Below are positions 25,589 through 33,155 of a stretch of DNA of 33,517 bases, in pieces (the stretch's first letter is position 1; each line of letters begins with the position of its first letter). The stretch is from positions 1 through 33,517 of the forward strand of contig JAFGIG010000096.1 in NCBI GenBank assembly GCA_016929715.1, read 5' to 3'. Under the pieces are notes generated by a model. The model was not told the origin of the DNA, searched no databases, and saw only the letters and a list, made by a program, of their open reading frames with translations. Position numbers and translations under genes: made by a program. The stretch comes from Caldifarciminota bacterium. GTDB taxonomy: Bacteria > SDB-A.

Positions 25589-26874
25589 AGGTAATAAGGG
25601 ACGCAGTCTGGGGAGACATCGAAATTAATGCTCTCGAGAAGGAGATAATTGACACTCCGTCATTTCAGAGATTAAGAAAAATCCGCCAGCTCGGCTGTGC
25701 GCATCTTGTCTATCCTACAGCCCTTCATACGAGATTCGACCACAGCCTCGGCACTCTTCACTGCGCGAGCCTCATAATGCAGAGCATCGTGAAAAAAGGG
25801 TTTACTTTTGAGCCGGAAGATAAGCTGACGATAAGATTGGCGGCTCTGCTTCACGACGTCACGCACATTCCTTTCGGACATACGCTCGAAGACGAACGGA
25901 GAATATTTCCGAGACACGACATGACCCGCGAAAGATGGAAAAAGATTGTCTCTGAAAAAAGCATAGGTTCGATACTTGGCAGGGAAGGAGTAGATGAAAA
26001 AGTGGAATCTATTCTTTTCGGAGAAAGCGGCAGTTATCCGGAGGCAATCGTAAAAGGCGTTCTTTCAGCTGATCTTCTCGATTACCTGTCGAGAGATTCG
26101 TATTTCTGCGGGCTGAATGTAGGCTACGATATGAGAGTATTCAGGTATTTCGGAATAGAAGATAAAAAGCTTTTCATAGAACTCTTCAAAGACGGCATTT
26201 TCAGGCATGACGCATTTTCAGAGACGGTAAACCTTCTCAGAGCAAGGTATTTTATGACGGAGAGGGTCTATTATCATCATTCAAAAATAGCCTCTTCGGT
26301 TATGGTTTCAAAGGCAGTCGAAGAAGCGTTATCTTCGGGTTTCGATCCTGAAAAATTTCTTTACATGGGAGACGACGAAATAATTTTTGAAATTAATAAT
26401 AATACGCCGAATAATAAAGACGCAGCGAGAATTCTCTATTTGTATGACCGCAGAAGCCTCTACAAAAGATGTTTCATCCATCAGACCCGGGATCTGGATG
26501 ACGAAAGAGCGCGTGATCTTTATTTCGACAGCAGATCCGTCAGGAAAAAAGCCGAGAAAAAGATAGCGAAAAGGCTCAGGATAAAACCATCAGAGATAGC
26601 GCTATATTGCCCTCCGCCCGATATGTATTTGAAAGAAATCGACGTTCCGGTCAGCGTAAGGGGCAAAAAACTGATGAAGCTGAGCGAAATGGACAACCCT
26701 GATATAAAAACGCTTGAATACAAGCACAGACAGCTATGGAAAATCTGCCTTTTCATATCCCCTGATTCGGAAGACCTCGCGCAAAAAGCCGGAGAAATAT
26801 GCGCAGAAGAAATAGGCTTGAAAAATGAACTTCCGAAAGAAAAAACAGGACAGCTTTCTTTGTGGACGAGTTGA
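25585..26874 (+). CDS. HD-domain phosphohydrolase, dNTPase-like (COG1078 type)
   Basis: A 429-residue HD-superfamily hydrolase of the group that includes SAMHD1-like dNTP triphosphohydrolases. It opens with VIRDAVWGDIEINALEKEII and FQRLRKIRQLG, then has the metal ligands: His in TRFDHSLGTLHCA, His-Asp in LAALLHDVTHIPFGHTLED, and Asp in SADLLDYLSRDSYFCGLN. The last ~200 residues are poorly conserved to my eye. The likely substrate is a dNTP or related nucleotide. It begins in an ATGA overlap with the DUF362 gene and overlaps the next gene by 13 bases. It is a different branch from the Dgt-like protein at 3715-4872. Confidence 0.9.
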   Translation: MKVIRDAVWGDIEINALEKEIIDTPSFQRLRKIRQLGCAHLVYPTALHTRFDHSLGTLHCASLIMQSIVKKGFTFEPEDKLTIRLAALLHDVTHIPFGHTLEDERRIFPRHDMTRERWKKIVSEKSIGSILGREGVDEKVESILFGESGSYPEAIVKGVLSADLLDYLSRDSYFCGLNVGYDMRVFRYFGIEDKKLFIELFKDGIFRHDAFSETVNLLRARYFMTERVYYHHSKIASSVMVSKAVEEALSSGFDPEKFLYMGDDEIIFEINNNTPNNKDAARILYLYDRRSLYKRCFIHQTRDLDDERARDLYFDSRSVRKKAEKKIAKRLRIKPSEIALYCPPPDMYLKEIDVPVSVRGKKLMKLSEMDNPDIKTLEYKHRQLWKICLFISPDSEDLAQKAGEICAEEIGLKNELPKEKTGQLSLWTS

Positions 26875-27488
26875 AGACCGGACTTGTCAAATTCGTTTTT
26901 GATAAAGGCAGGGAACTCTTCGTCCAGAAGAGGTTTGTAACGGAAGAGGAGTATTCAATTTTCAAACCTGCTAAAACAGATTTGTATTCATCCCCGTCAG
27001 ACAAAGGAGGCAAAGGTTTTGCCTTTGATGTCAGTTTCATCGAGGCGGCGAATTATTGTAATTTATTAAGTGAATTGGATGGTTACAGACACGCTTACGA
27101 TATTTCAAGCAATCCTGTCAATCCTGTCAATCTTGACTCTGAAGGATACAGACTTTTCACTTTAGGCGAATGGGAGGAACTTCTCAAGGTTCAAATCATG
27201 GCTGAAAAAGAAGAGGTCGAATTTCTCAAGGGCGTCTATTGGCAGCTTACTGAGACTGAAATTTCTCTTCCTCATAAACCTGACGGTTCAAGCGACCCGG
27301 AACATCCGGAATTTATCTGGTCTTACAGAGTTGCCGTAGGCGGTTCAGCGGATTCTTCAGAAAAACTTCTCTCTGGAAAGCCCTTATCGCTCTTGTTGGG
27401 TTATGAAGGCAATTACAGAACCTGTTTCAGAATTGTGCGCGGCAATGCGGAGCAAAACGCGTGGTCAAGAAATATTTTTTCTTTCTGA
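26862..27488 (+). CDS. Short degenerate formylglycine-generating-enzyme-like (SUMF1/FGE) domain protein
   Basis: A 208-residue protein that I read as a reduced member of the FGE-sulfatase fold. Supporting pieces, in FGE order, are VSFIEAANYCNLLSELDGYR (like V-S-W-x-x-A-x-x-Y-C-N-x-L-S), DSEGYRLFTLGEWEEL (like G-Y-R-L-P-T-E-A-E-W-E), GVYWQLTETE (like N-V-W-E-W-T), RVAVGGSA (like R-V-x-R-G-G-S) and NYRTCFRIVRG (like G-F-R-x-V-R). The region that carries the catalytic Cys pair in true FGE has none, so oxidase activity is unlikely. No signal peptide is present. The start is GTG 26862 with AGGA upstream; TTG 26871 in a TTGA overlap is the alternative. Function unknown. Confidence 0.65.
   Translation: MDELKTGLVKFVFDKGRELFVQKRFVTEEEYSIFKPAKTDLYSSPSDKGGKGFAFDVSFIEAANYCNLLSELDGYRHAYDISSNPVNPVNLDSEGYRLFTLGEWEELLKVQIMAEKEEVEFLKGVYWQLTETEISLPHKPDGSSDPEHPEFIWSYRVAVGGSADSSEKLLSGKPLSLLLGYEGNYRTCFRIVRGNAEQNAWSRNIFSF
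27111..27137 (+). repeat. Three 9-base tandem repeats in the FGE-like gene
   Basis: AATCCTGTC, AATCCTGTC and AATCTTGAC follow one another and encode NPV-NPV-NLD. The unit is a multiple of three, so copy change would alter length but not frame. Confidence 0.6.
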
Positions 27489-27494
27489 ATAATT

Positions 27495-30400
27495 TCATCT
27501 GACCCTGCTTCTTATTTGGATGCCTGTTTGTTTTTCCCATGCCTCGGGGTTATCGAAATAAAGGCTGAAAAGTTTTTCTTCGTGAGAGTTTTTCGGCATA
27601 CCGTCGCCCGATCCGTGGCATTCCTTGTATTTCTTTCCGCTGCCGCAGGGGCAGGTGTCGTTTCTGCCGGGCTTTTTGAATTTCAAGACGACCGTCTGGG
27701 GTCTGGAAGAAGGTTTAGGCTGTCTTCCGGAGGTCCCGGAGGGTTGAGCATCCATAGCGAAATCCTTTTTGACGGTTTGAATTGACTGAGGACTTTTCCT
27801 CTGCTGAGGCTGGATTCTCGGATGATAAAGCCTTTTCACTATTTCTCTGTCTATTTCGAATATCATTTCGGTGAAAAGGGTCTGCGCTTCAATCGTGTAT
27901 TCGACGAGCGGGTCCCTTTGGGCGTATCCCCGAAGCCCTATGCCTTCCCTCAGCGCTTCCATTTCATAGAGATGGTTTCTCCAGTATTCGTCTATTATCA
28001 TCAGGCTTATAAATCTCTCTATTTCGCGCATCTTCTCTTCAGTTACAGTTTTTTCAAGATAGAGATAAATTTTTTCGGCTGAATCGATGAGTTCGGTTAG
28101 AACACTTTCGAAAGTTGAATCTTTCGTGAATTCAGAAACATGAACGGGCCCGAAATGCCTCGCTGTTTCCACACGAAAGCCGTCGTAGTCCCATGAGGAA
28201 GCATCTCCTGAAAGGTAATTTTCGACGAGAAAGGAAGCTATTTTTTCTCTCTTTTCTCTTATGAAACCTTTTAGGTCCCAGCCTTCGAGAACTATATTTC
28301 TCATTTCGTAGATAGTATTTCTCTGCTCGTTTAAGACGTCGTCATATTTGAGAACACGTTGTCTGATGTCGAAATGAAAAGTTTCGACCCTTTTCTGTGA
28401 GTTTTCGACGGTTTTGTTGACGAAAGGATGCTCTATCACTTCGCCTTCTTTGGCTCCCCATCTGTCCATTATTCTCGCTATCCTCTCCGAGCCGAAAAGC
28501 CTCATGAGATCATCCTCGAGAGAAAGATAAAATCTAGATGAACCGGGGTCTCCCTGTCTTCCGGATCTTCCGCGGAGCTGTCTGTCTATTCTTCTAGATT
28601 CGTGCCTTGAAGTTCCAATTATGTGCAGTCCGCAGGGCATTTCTTCCGAACATTTTTTCGCGCTTTTTGACGCGTCGCATTTTTCTTCGCCTTTGTGCTG
28701 AATCAGACAGCCCTTAGGGCTTTTAAGAACGCCTTCGCCGAGTTTTATGTCGGTTCCTCTTCCTGCCATGTTTGTAGCTATTGTCACTTTGCCTTTTTGT
28801 CCCGCAAAAGCTACTATTTCGGCTTCTCTCTGGTGCTGTTTGGCGTTGAGGACTTCATGGTTTATGCCTACTCTTTTGAGCATTCTCGATAAAGTTTCAG
28901 AAGTTTCCACTGAAGTCGTTCCGACCAGAATAGGTCTTCCGTTCTCGTGAATTTTTTGTATTTCGCCCAAGACAGCGTTGAATTTCTCGCTTCTCGTCTT
29001 GTAGATTTTGTCGTTGTAATCTATTCTCCGGATGGGTTCGTTTGTAGGTATTACCACAACGTCAAGTCCGTAAATCTTGTGAAATTCCCTCGCTTCTGTT
29101 TCGGCGGTTCCCGTCATACCTGAAAGTTTGGTATACATCCTGAAATAATTCTGAATCGTTATTGTAGCTATAACCTGAGTTTCTGCTTCAACCGGAACTT
29201 TTTCCTTCGCCTGCAGAGCTTGGTGAAGCCCGTCTGAAAATCTTCTGCCGGGTAGAATTCTGCCCGTGAACTCATCGACGATCATGACTTTCTTTTCGAC
29301 GACGACATATTCGTCGTCCTTGCTGAAAAGCGAATAGGCTTTAAGCAGCTGATTTACGGCGTGGATTTTTTCGCTTTTTTCGGCATAATTCCGGTGTATT
29401 TCATCTTCTCTCTTCACTTTTTCATCGAGAGACAAACTTTCGTCGGACTGGACTTTTTTAAGAAGAACGCTGATGTCGGGCAGGGTGAAAAAATCAGGAT
29501 CATTCGGAGAAATGGCTTTTCTGCCTTTATCAGAGATGTTTATTGTCTGTCCTTTCTCATCCAGAGTGTAATAAAGTTCCTCGAGGAGAACGGGAAGTTT
29601 TTTGGATTTGCTCATGCCGTCTTCTGACATGATTTTCTTTTCAGTGTCGTCTATAAGAGAGGTTATGCCTGTTTTCTGCTGAAGTTTCATCAGCCTCTTG
29701 AACTTTGGATTGCCGTTTTTTGCTATAAGCAGTTTTATTCCCGCGTTTTCTCTGTTGCCTTGTTCGAGAAGATTTTCTCCATCCGTAATCAGCTGATTCA
29801 AAAGAGAATTCTGAAGCCTGACGATTCTTTCAACTGAAGGGTTGAGATCCTGATAAAGAGTTTCTTTCTTATCCGATTCAACCAGTCCGGATATAATAAG
29901 AGGAGTTCTCGCTTCGTCAATTAAAACGGAATCGACTTCGTCAACTATACAGAAGTAATGGCCTCTCTGGACTCTGTTATCCGGGTGTATTGCGATGTTG
30001 TCCCTGAGGTAGTCGAAGCCGAACTCGTTGTTCGTCCCATAGGTGATGTCCGCGTCGTATTGGATTTTTCTCTCATCGAACGACATATTGCTCTGAATAC
30101 AACCCACGGACATACCAAGCTCCCTGTAAATGTATCCCATCCATTCACTGTCTCTTTTGGCGAGATAATCGTTGACTGTGACGAGATGAACCCCGTGACC
30201 GGGAATCGCGTTCAGGTATACAGGCATCGTCGCAACGAGCGTTTTGCCTTCTCCCGTAGCCATTTCGGCTATTTTGCCTTTGTGCAGGACCGCAGCTCCG
30301 ATAAGCTGGACATCATATGGGACCATTTCCCATGTTGTTTTTTGTCCCATCACTGTAACTTCGCGGTTTTTCAGCCTCCTGCAGGCTTCTTTTGCCATCG

Positions 30401-30731
30401 CGAAAGCAGTCGGCATTATATCTTCGAGATATTTCATTTCAATCTCGAATCTTTGTCTTTCGACACGCTTAAGGTCTTCTTTCAGTTCGGCGCGTTCCTG
30501 AGTATCTCCAGAATTTTTTATCTTTAATCTGATGCTGTCCACCGATGAGGACGAAGATGCGGTTCTCTTTTTGATTTCCGATTTGAAACTTTCCGTCATA
30601 GCGACAAGATCGCGGTCTTTGAGAGAATCGAAAATTTCGTTTATCTGCGGAACGAGATGGGAAATTTTGGAAACTTCTCTTTCATTTTTGGTTTTAATTA
30701 TTTTTCTCAAGAATTTAATTGACGGTTTCAT
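27495..30731 (-). CDS. secA: Protein translocase ATPase SecA, long form with a four-Cys insertion
   Basis: The ATPase motor that drives secreted proteins through SecYEG. At 1078 residues it is long. Visible parts: Walker A ATGEGKT (158-164), DEVDS (264-268), a long preprotein cross-linking region (~283-480) with an FCB-style NPKFKRLMKL segment, VDEFTGRILPGRR, SGMTGTAETE, ATNMAGRGTDIKLG and QLRGRSGRQGDPGSSRFYLS. Between LGEGV and GLHIIGTSRHES is an extra ~35-residue loop with C675, C685, C694 and C700. The SEC-C zinc site TCPCGSGKKYKECHG is followed by 39 more residues, while it normally ends the protein. The ATG overlaps the upstream stop as ATGA. Confidence 0.97.
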   Translation of the reverse strand: MKPSIKFLRKIIKTKNEREVSKISHLVPQINEIFDSLKDRDLVAMTESFKSEIKKRTASSSSSVDSIRLKIKNSGDTQERAELKEDLKRVERQRFEIEMKYLEDIMPTAFAMAKEACRRLKNREVTVMGQKTTWEMVPYDVQLIGAAVLHKGKIAEMATGEGKTLVATMPVYLNAIPGHGVHLVTVNDYLAKRDSEWMGYIYRELGMSVGCIQSNMSFDERKIQYDADITYGTNNEFGFDYLRDNIAIHPDNRVQRGHYFCIVDEVDSVLIDEARTPLIISGLVESDKKETLYQDLNPSVERIVRLQNSLLNQLITDGENLLEQGNRENAGIKLLIAKNGNPKFKRLMKLQQKTGITSLIDDTEKKIMSEDGMSKSKKLPVLLEELYYTLDEKGQTINISDKGRKAISPNDPDFFTLPDISVLLKKVQSDESLSLDEKVKREDEIHRNYAEKSEKIHAVNQLLKAYSLFSKDDEYVVVEKKVMIVDEFTGRILPGRRFSDGLHQALQAKEKVPVEAETQVIATITIQNYFRMYTKLSGMTGTAETEAREFHKIYGLDVVVIPTNEPIRRIDYNDKIYKTRSEKFNAVLGEIQKIHENGRPILVGTTSVETSETLSRMLKRVGINHEVLNAKQHQREAEIVAFAGQKGKVTIATNMAGRGTDIKLGEGVLKSPKGCLIQHKGEEKCDASKSAKKCSEEMPCGLHIIGTSRHESRRIDRQLRGRSGRQGDPGSSRFYLSLEDDLMRLFGSERIARIMDRWGAKEGEVIEHPFVNKTVENSQKRVETFHFDIRQRVLKYDDVLNEQRNTIYEMRNIVLEGWDLKGFIREKREKIASFLVENYLSGDASSWDYDGFRVETARHFGPVHVSEFTKDSTFESVLTELIDSAEKIYLYLEKTVTEEKMREIERFISLMIIDEYWRNHLYEMEALREGIGLRGYAQRDPLVEYTIEAQTLFTEMIFEIDREIVKRLYHPRIQPQQRKSPQSIQTVKKDFAMDAQPSGTSGRQPKPSSRPQTVVLKFKKPGRNDTCPCGSGKKYKECHGSGDGMPKNSHEEKLFSLYFDNPEAWEKQTGIQIRSRVR

Positions 30732-31366
30732 CTGATCTCTCCGTTTATTTCAGGAAACTCCGATTCCTGTATTATGCCGCTGACGGAATTCAGGAGCTTG
30801 CCGAGTTTTTTTCTGTCAAGGCATTCCGGTGCCGAAAGAGTAATCCAGCACCACCATTTACGAATTTCTTTTTCGTTTTCAAAATCAGTCCAAAGGGGAA
30901 CAGCCGAACCGATGCCGAAGCTCAGGGAAGAATAACCGTCTTCGAAACAGAAGTCAACACCGCTTCTGCCCGGGAATGAAACAGACACAGTGCCGTGTTT
31001 GCGGGCTGCCGTGGAAGGCTTGAAAAGGAGGTTGAGTTTGTCGATAAAAGATGTTTTTTCAAATTTTTTAAAGGACTCTTCATACCATTGATACATCGAG
31101 AATATTCCTGATTTTTCCGGATATTCTATTAAGCCTTTGTCTTCGACGGACAAAATAGGGATCGGAACATTTCTGAAAACGCAGTAATGCATTCCCAAAA
31201 GGTCATCATGGCCTTCAAGGGAAAGAGATATGGCTCTTAAAATAAAAACAGGCAAGGGAATTACAATGTCCTTTTTCAGGGCTATTTGGTTCTTCAGTGA
31301 AATTAACCCTGAAACATCGACAAACTTTGCTAAAAAAATCTTCTTGCATGGAAACATAATAATCAT
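30728..31366 (-). CDS. Hypothetical protein encoded just upstream of secA
   Basis: I do not recognise this 212-residue protein. It has no signal peptide or membrane segment and looks like a soluble mixed alpha/beta protein. Hydrophobic strands such as DIVIPLPVFILRAISLSL and a run rich in Trp (RKWWCWITLSAPE) stand out. It ends in an ATGA overlap with secA, so the two are probably co-translated. A perfect TATAAT on the minus strand (31370-31365) overlaps the first ATG. If that is the promoter, translation would more likely begin at the ATG at 31357, nearly leaderless. No Shine-Dalgarno is seen at either start. A role near protein export is only suggested by location. Confidence 0.7.
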   Translation of the reverse strand: MIIMFPCKKIFLAKFVDVSGLISLKNQIALKKDIVIPLPVFILRAISLSLEGHDDLLGMHYCVFRNVPIPILSVEDKGLIEYPEKSGIFSMYQWYEESFKKFEKTSFIDKLNLLFKPSTAARKHGTVSVSFPGRSGVDFCFEDGYSSLSFGIGSAVPLWTDFENEKEIRKWWCWITLSAPECLDRKKLGKLLNSVSGIIQESEFPEINGEIR

Positions 31367-31446
31367 TATATTTTAGTTTTTTTACGGCGATATAAAAAGC
31401 CCTTTTTATTGTCATCTAAAATAAACTTTTATAAAAGGAGAAACAA

Positions 31447-31665
31447 GTGGAATTCATCGAAAAAAACGCTCTCGAACAAATTCAAATAGAAATGAAAGAA
31501 TACAGAAAAAAGAAATATCTCGACATAAGAACCTACTACCAATCGGACGGAGAATGGAAGCCTTCAAAAAAAGGCGTCACTGTTCATCCAGAAAACCTCG
31601 ACAGGTTGATTGAAATTATTCAAAAAGTTAAAGGTGAATACGACAAGGAAGAACACGCCGAATAG
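31447..31665 (+). CDS. PC4/YdbC-like single-strand nucleic acid binding protein
   Basis: A 72-residue protein with the PC4 (transcriptional coactivator p15) signature: YLDIRTYYQSDGEWKPSKKG, then a helix DRLIEIIQKVKGEY. In known members this fold forms a dimer that binds single-stranded DNA or RNA. The length is normal for bacterial forms such as YdbC, and a charged N-terminal helix precedes the fold. The start is GTG at 31447 with GGAG six bases upstream. It is a stand-alone gene, divergent from the secA operon and convergent with the M48 protease gene. Its role is likely as a nucleic-acid chaperone or transcription modulator, inferred from family only. Confidence 0.82.
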   Translation: MEFIEKNALEQIQIEMKEYRKKKYLDIRTYYQSDGEWKPSKKGVTVHPENLDRLIEIIQKVKGEYDKEEHAE

Positions 31666-31674
31666 AAAAAAGGC

Positions 31675-32910
31675 TCATTCCTGATTCATCGCTTCCAGCC
31701 TTTTGATTACAGGCGGATGGCTGTAGTTGACCAGCACGTCAAAATAATGCGGAGTGAGATTGCCGAAGCTTGAGATGTAGATCTTCTTAAGGGCTTCTGC
31801 GAAAGCTTTTTCATTTCCGGTCGATTCGACGGCAAACCTGTCGGCCTGGTATTCGAATTTTCTCAATACAAAATTCATCAGGACGGATAGTATCAAAGAA
31901 AGCGGCATGTAGATAATGGCAAAGGCGGTCATTGCGCCGTAGATTGAGAAATTTTCAAAGCCGAGGGCGCTCGCCGCGGAGGGATCTCTGGTGAAAAGGT
32001 ATAGCAGAAAGAACATCAAAAAACTCTGACCCGACATTAAAAGCATATTCAAAAATATATGTTTTTTCCTGTAGTGTCCCATTTCGTGCCCGAGCACCGT
32101 TAAAATTTCTTCGTTGTTCAGTTTTTCCATGAGAGTGTCAAAAAGAACGATTCTCTTGGTCTTCCCGAACCCGGCGAAGTATGCGTTCGGCTTTGTCGTT
32201 CTTTTAGACCCGTCCATTTTATAAACTCCGCTGTATGAAAAGTTGAATTTCTTGGCGTAGTCCAAAATCATTTTTTTGAGTTCTTCGTCCTCTACGGGCG
32301 TGAACTTGTTGAAAAGAGGGGAGATGACGACAGGAAAAACCCAGTTCATGGCAAAAAGGAAAAGAGTTACGGCACCCCATGCGATCAGCCACGATAAATT
32401 TCCGATTTTGACAAAGCAGAAAAGAACAAAGCCCGTGACGGGAATTCCTATGACTATAGACAGCAAAAGCGCTTTTAAGAGGTCGAGAAAATAGGTTTTG
32501 TGGGTTGTTTTGTTGAACCCGTAATCGTTTTCTATTTTGAACTGCGAATAGTATGAAAATGGAATATTGAACAAGGATGAGGCAAAAAAGAGTGAAAAGA
32601 AAAAAATTACTCCCGTAAAAATTTCGTTGAGGTTAAAACTTCTGGCGAATACATCTACGAAATTTAATCCTCCGAAGATTATCAGGACCAAAACCGCTGA
32701 AGTGGATATTGTGTTGCTGAAGATTGAAAAAGCGGATGTTTTTTTCTTATACTGCCGGTACTTTTGCTGTTTTTCCTCGTCGAAATACCCTAAAAATTCA
32801 TCGGGTATCCGTTTTTTTGACGATTTAATCCTCAGGATATTCACCGTGAGTTCCAACAGCCACCCCGCGATAATGATTACCACGAACAATAAAAGATAAG
32901 CTGTTTTCAC
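31675..32910 (-). CDS. M48 family metalloprotease, Ste24/CAAX protease 1 type
   Basis: An integral membrane zinc protease of 411 residues resembling eukaryotic Ste24p. Zinc ligands are in LGHEMGHYRKKH (HExxH) with the third ligand Glu in RKFEYQADRFA. The conserved S-K-R-T-T-K-P-N-A-Y-F-A-G-F-G block precedes it. About six to seven hydrophobic segments surround the active site, and the NDYGFNKTT block is typical of this group. In bacteria it is likely to be a membrane-protein quality-control protease, not a prenyl-protein processing enzyme. The start is GTG, with AGGAG six bases upstream. A weak inverted repeat overlaps its 3' end (31668-31704). Confidence 0.94.
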   Translation of the reverse strand: MKTAYLLLFVVIIIAGWLLELTVNILRIKSSKKRIPDEFLGYFDEEKQQKYRQYKKKTSAFSIFSNTISTSAVLVLIIFGGLNFVDVFARSFNLNEIFTGVIFFFSLFFASSLFNIPFSYYSQFKIENDYGFNKTTHKTYFLDLLKALLLSIVIGIPVTGFVLFCFVKIGNLSWLIAWGAVTLFLFAMNWVFPVVISPLFNKFTPVEDEELKKMILDYAKKFNFSYSGVYKMDGSKRTTKPNAYFAGFGKTKRIVLFDTLMEKLNNEEILTVLGHEMGHYRKKHIFLNMLLMSGQSFLMFFLLYLFTRDPSAASALGFENFSIYGAMTAFAIIYMPLSLILSVLMNFVLRKFEYQADRFAVESTGNEKAFAEALKKIYISSFGNLTPHYFDVLVNYSHPPVIKRLEAMNQE

Positions 32911-32980
32911 GTATTTCTCCTAAAACCTTCCATAAAAACATGTGAGGCGGTTTTGAAATATAAAAACATACGCGATTATT

Positions 32981-33009
32981 ATCATATTTTTCAGACAAGA
33001 TAAACGCAA
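32981..33009 (-). promoter_or_regulatory. Possible promoter for the M48 protease gene
   Basis: On the minus strand TTGCGT (33009-33004) and TATGAT (32986-32981) have a spacing of 17. The -35 is weak. It would give a leader of about 65 bases. Confidence 0.35.
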
Positions 33010-33026
33010 AGATTTAGTACTGTTAT

Positions 33027-33055
33027 TTGACACACGTTTGTCCGGGTTCTATTAT
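33027..33055 (+). promoter_or_regulatory. Strong promoter for the methyltransferase gene
   Basis: TTGACA at 33027-33032 and TATTAT at 33050-33055 with exactly 17 bases between, a near-perfect sigma-70 promoter. Initiation near 33062 leaves a leader of about 94 bases. Confidence 0.75.
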
Positions 33056-33098
33056 TTTTAGTTAAACATCCTGAGTTTGCTGTTTATTTTTAATTGAC

Positions 33099-33113
33099 CT
33101 AACCAATTGTTAG
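33099..33113. promoter_or_regulatory. Candidate operator dyad in the methyltransferase leader
   Basis: CTAAC-CAATT-GTTAG is a perfect 5-base inverted repeat downstream of the promoter. The size and AT-rich centre would suit a TetR- or MarR-type dimer. No regulator gene is in view. Confidence 0.4.
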
Positions 33114-33155
33114 AGAGGAACTGAATCTATTCACACCCGAAAGGAGATTATCAAA

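Noticed and set aside
29958-30527. 189-codon open frame on the plus strand within secA
   Set aside because: It is antisense to the conserved SecA ATPase domain, with no start signals.
31668-31704. AAAAGGCT ... AGCCTTTT inverted repeat between the PC4-like and M48 genes
   Set aside because: The 21-base loop and lack of a GC-rich stem make it a poor terminator. It also lies within the M48 coding sequence.
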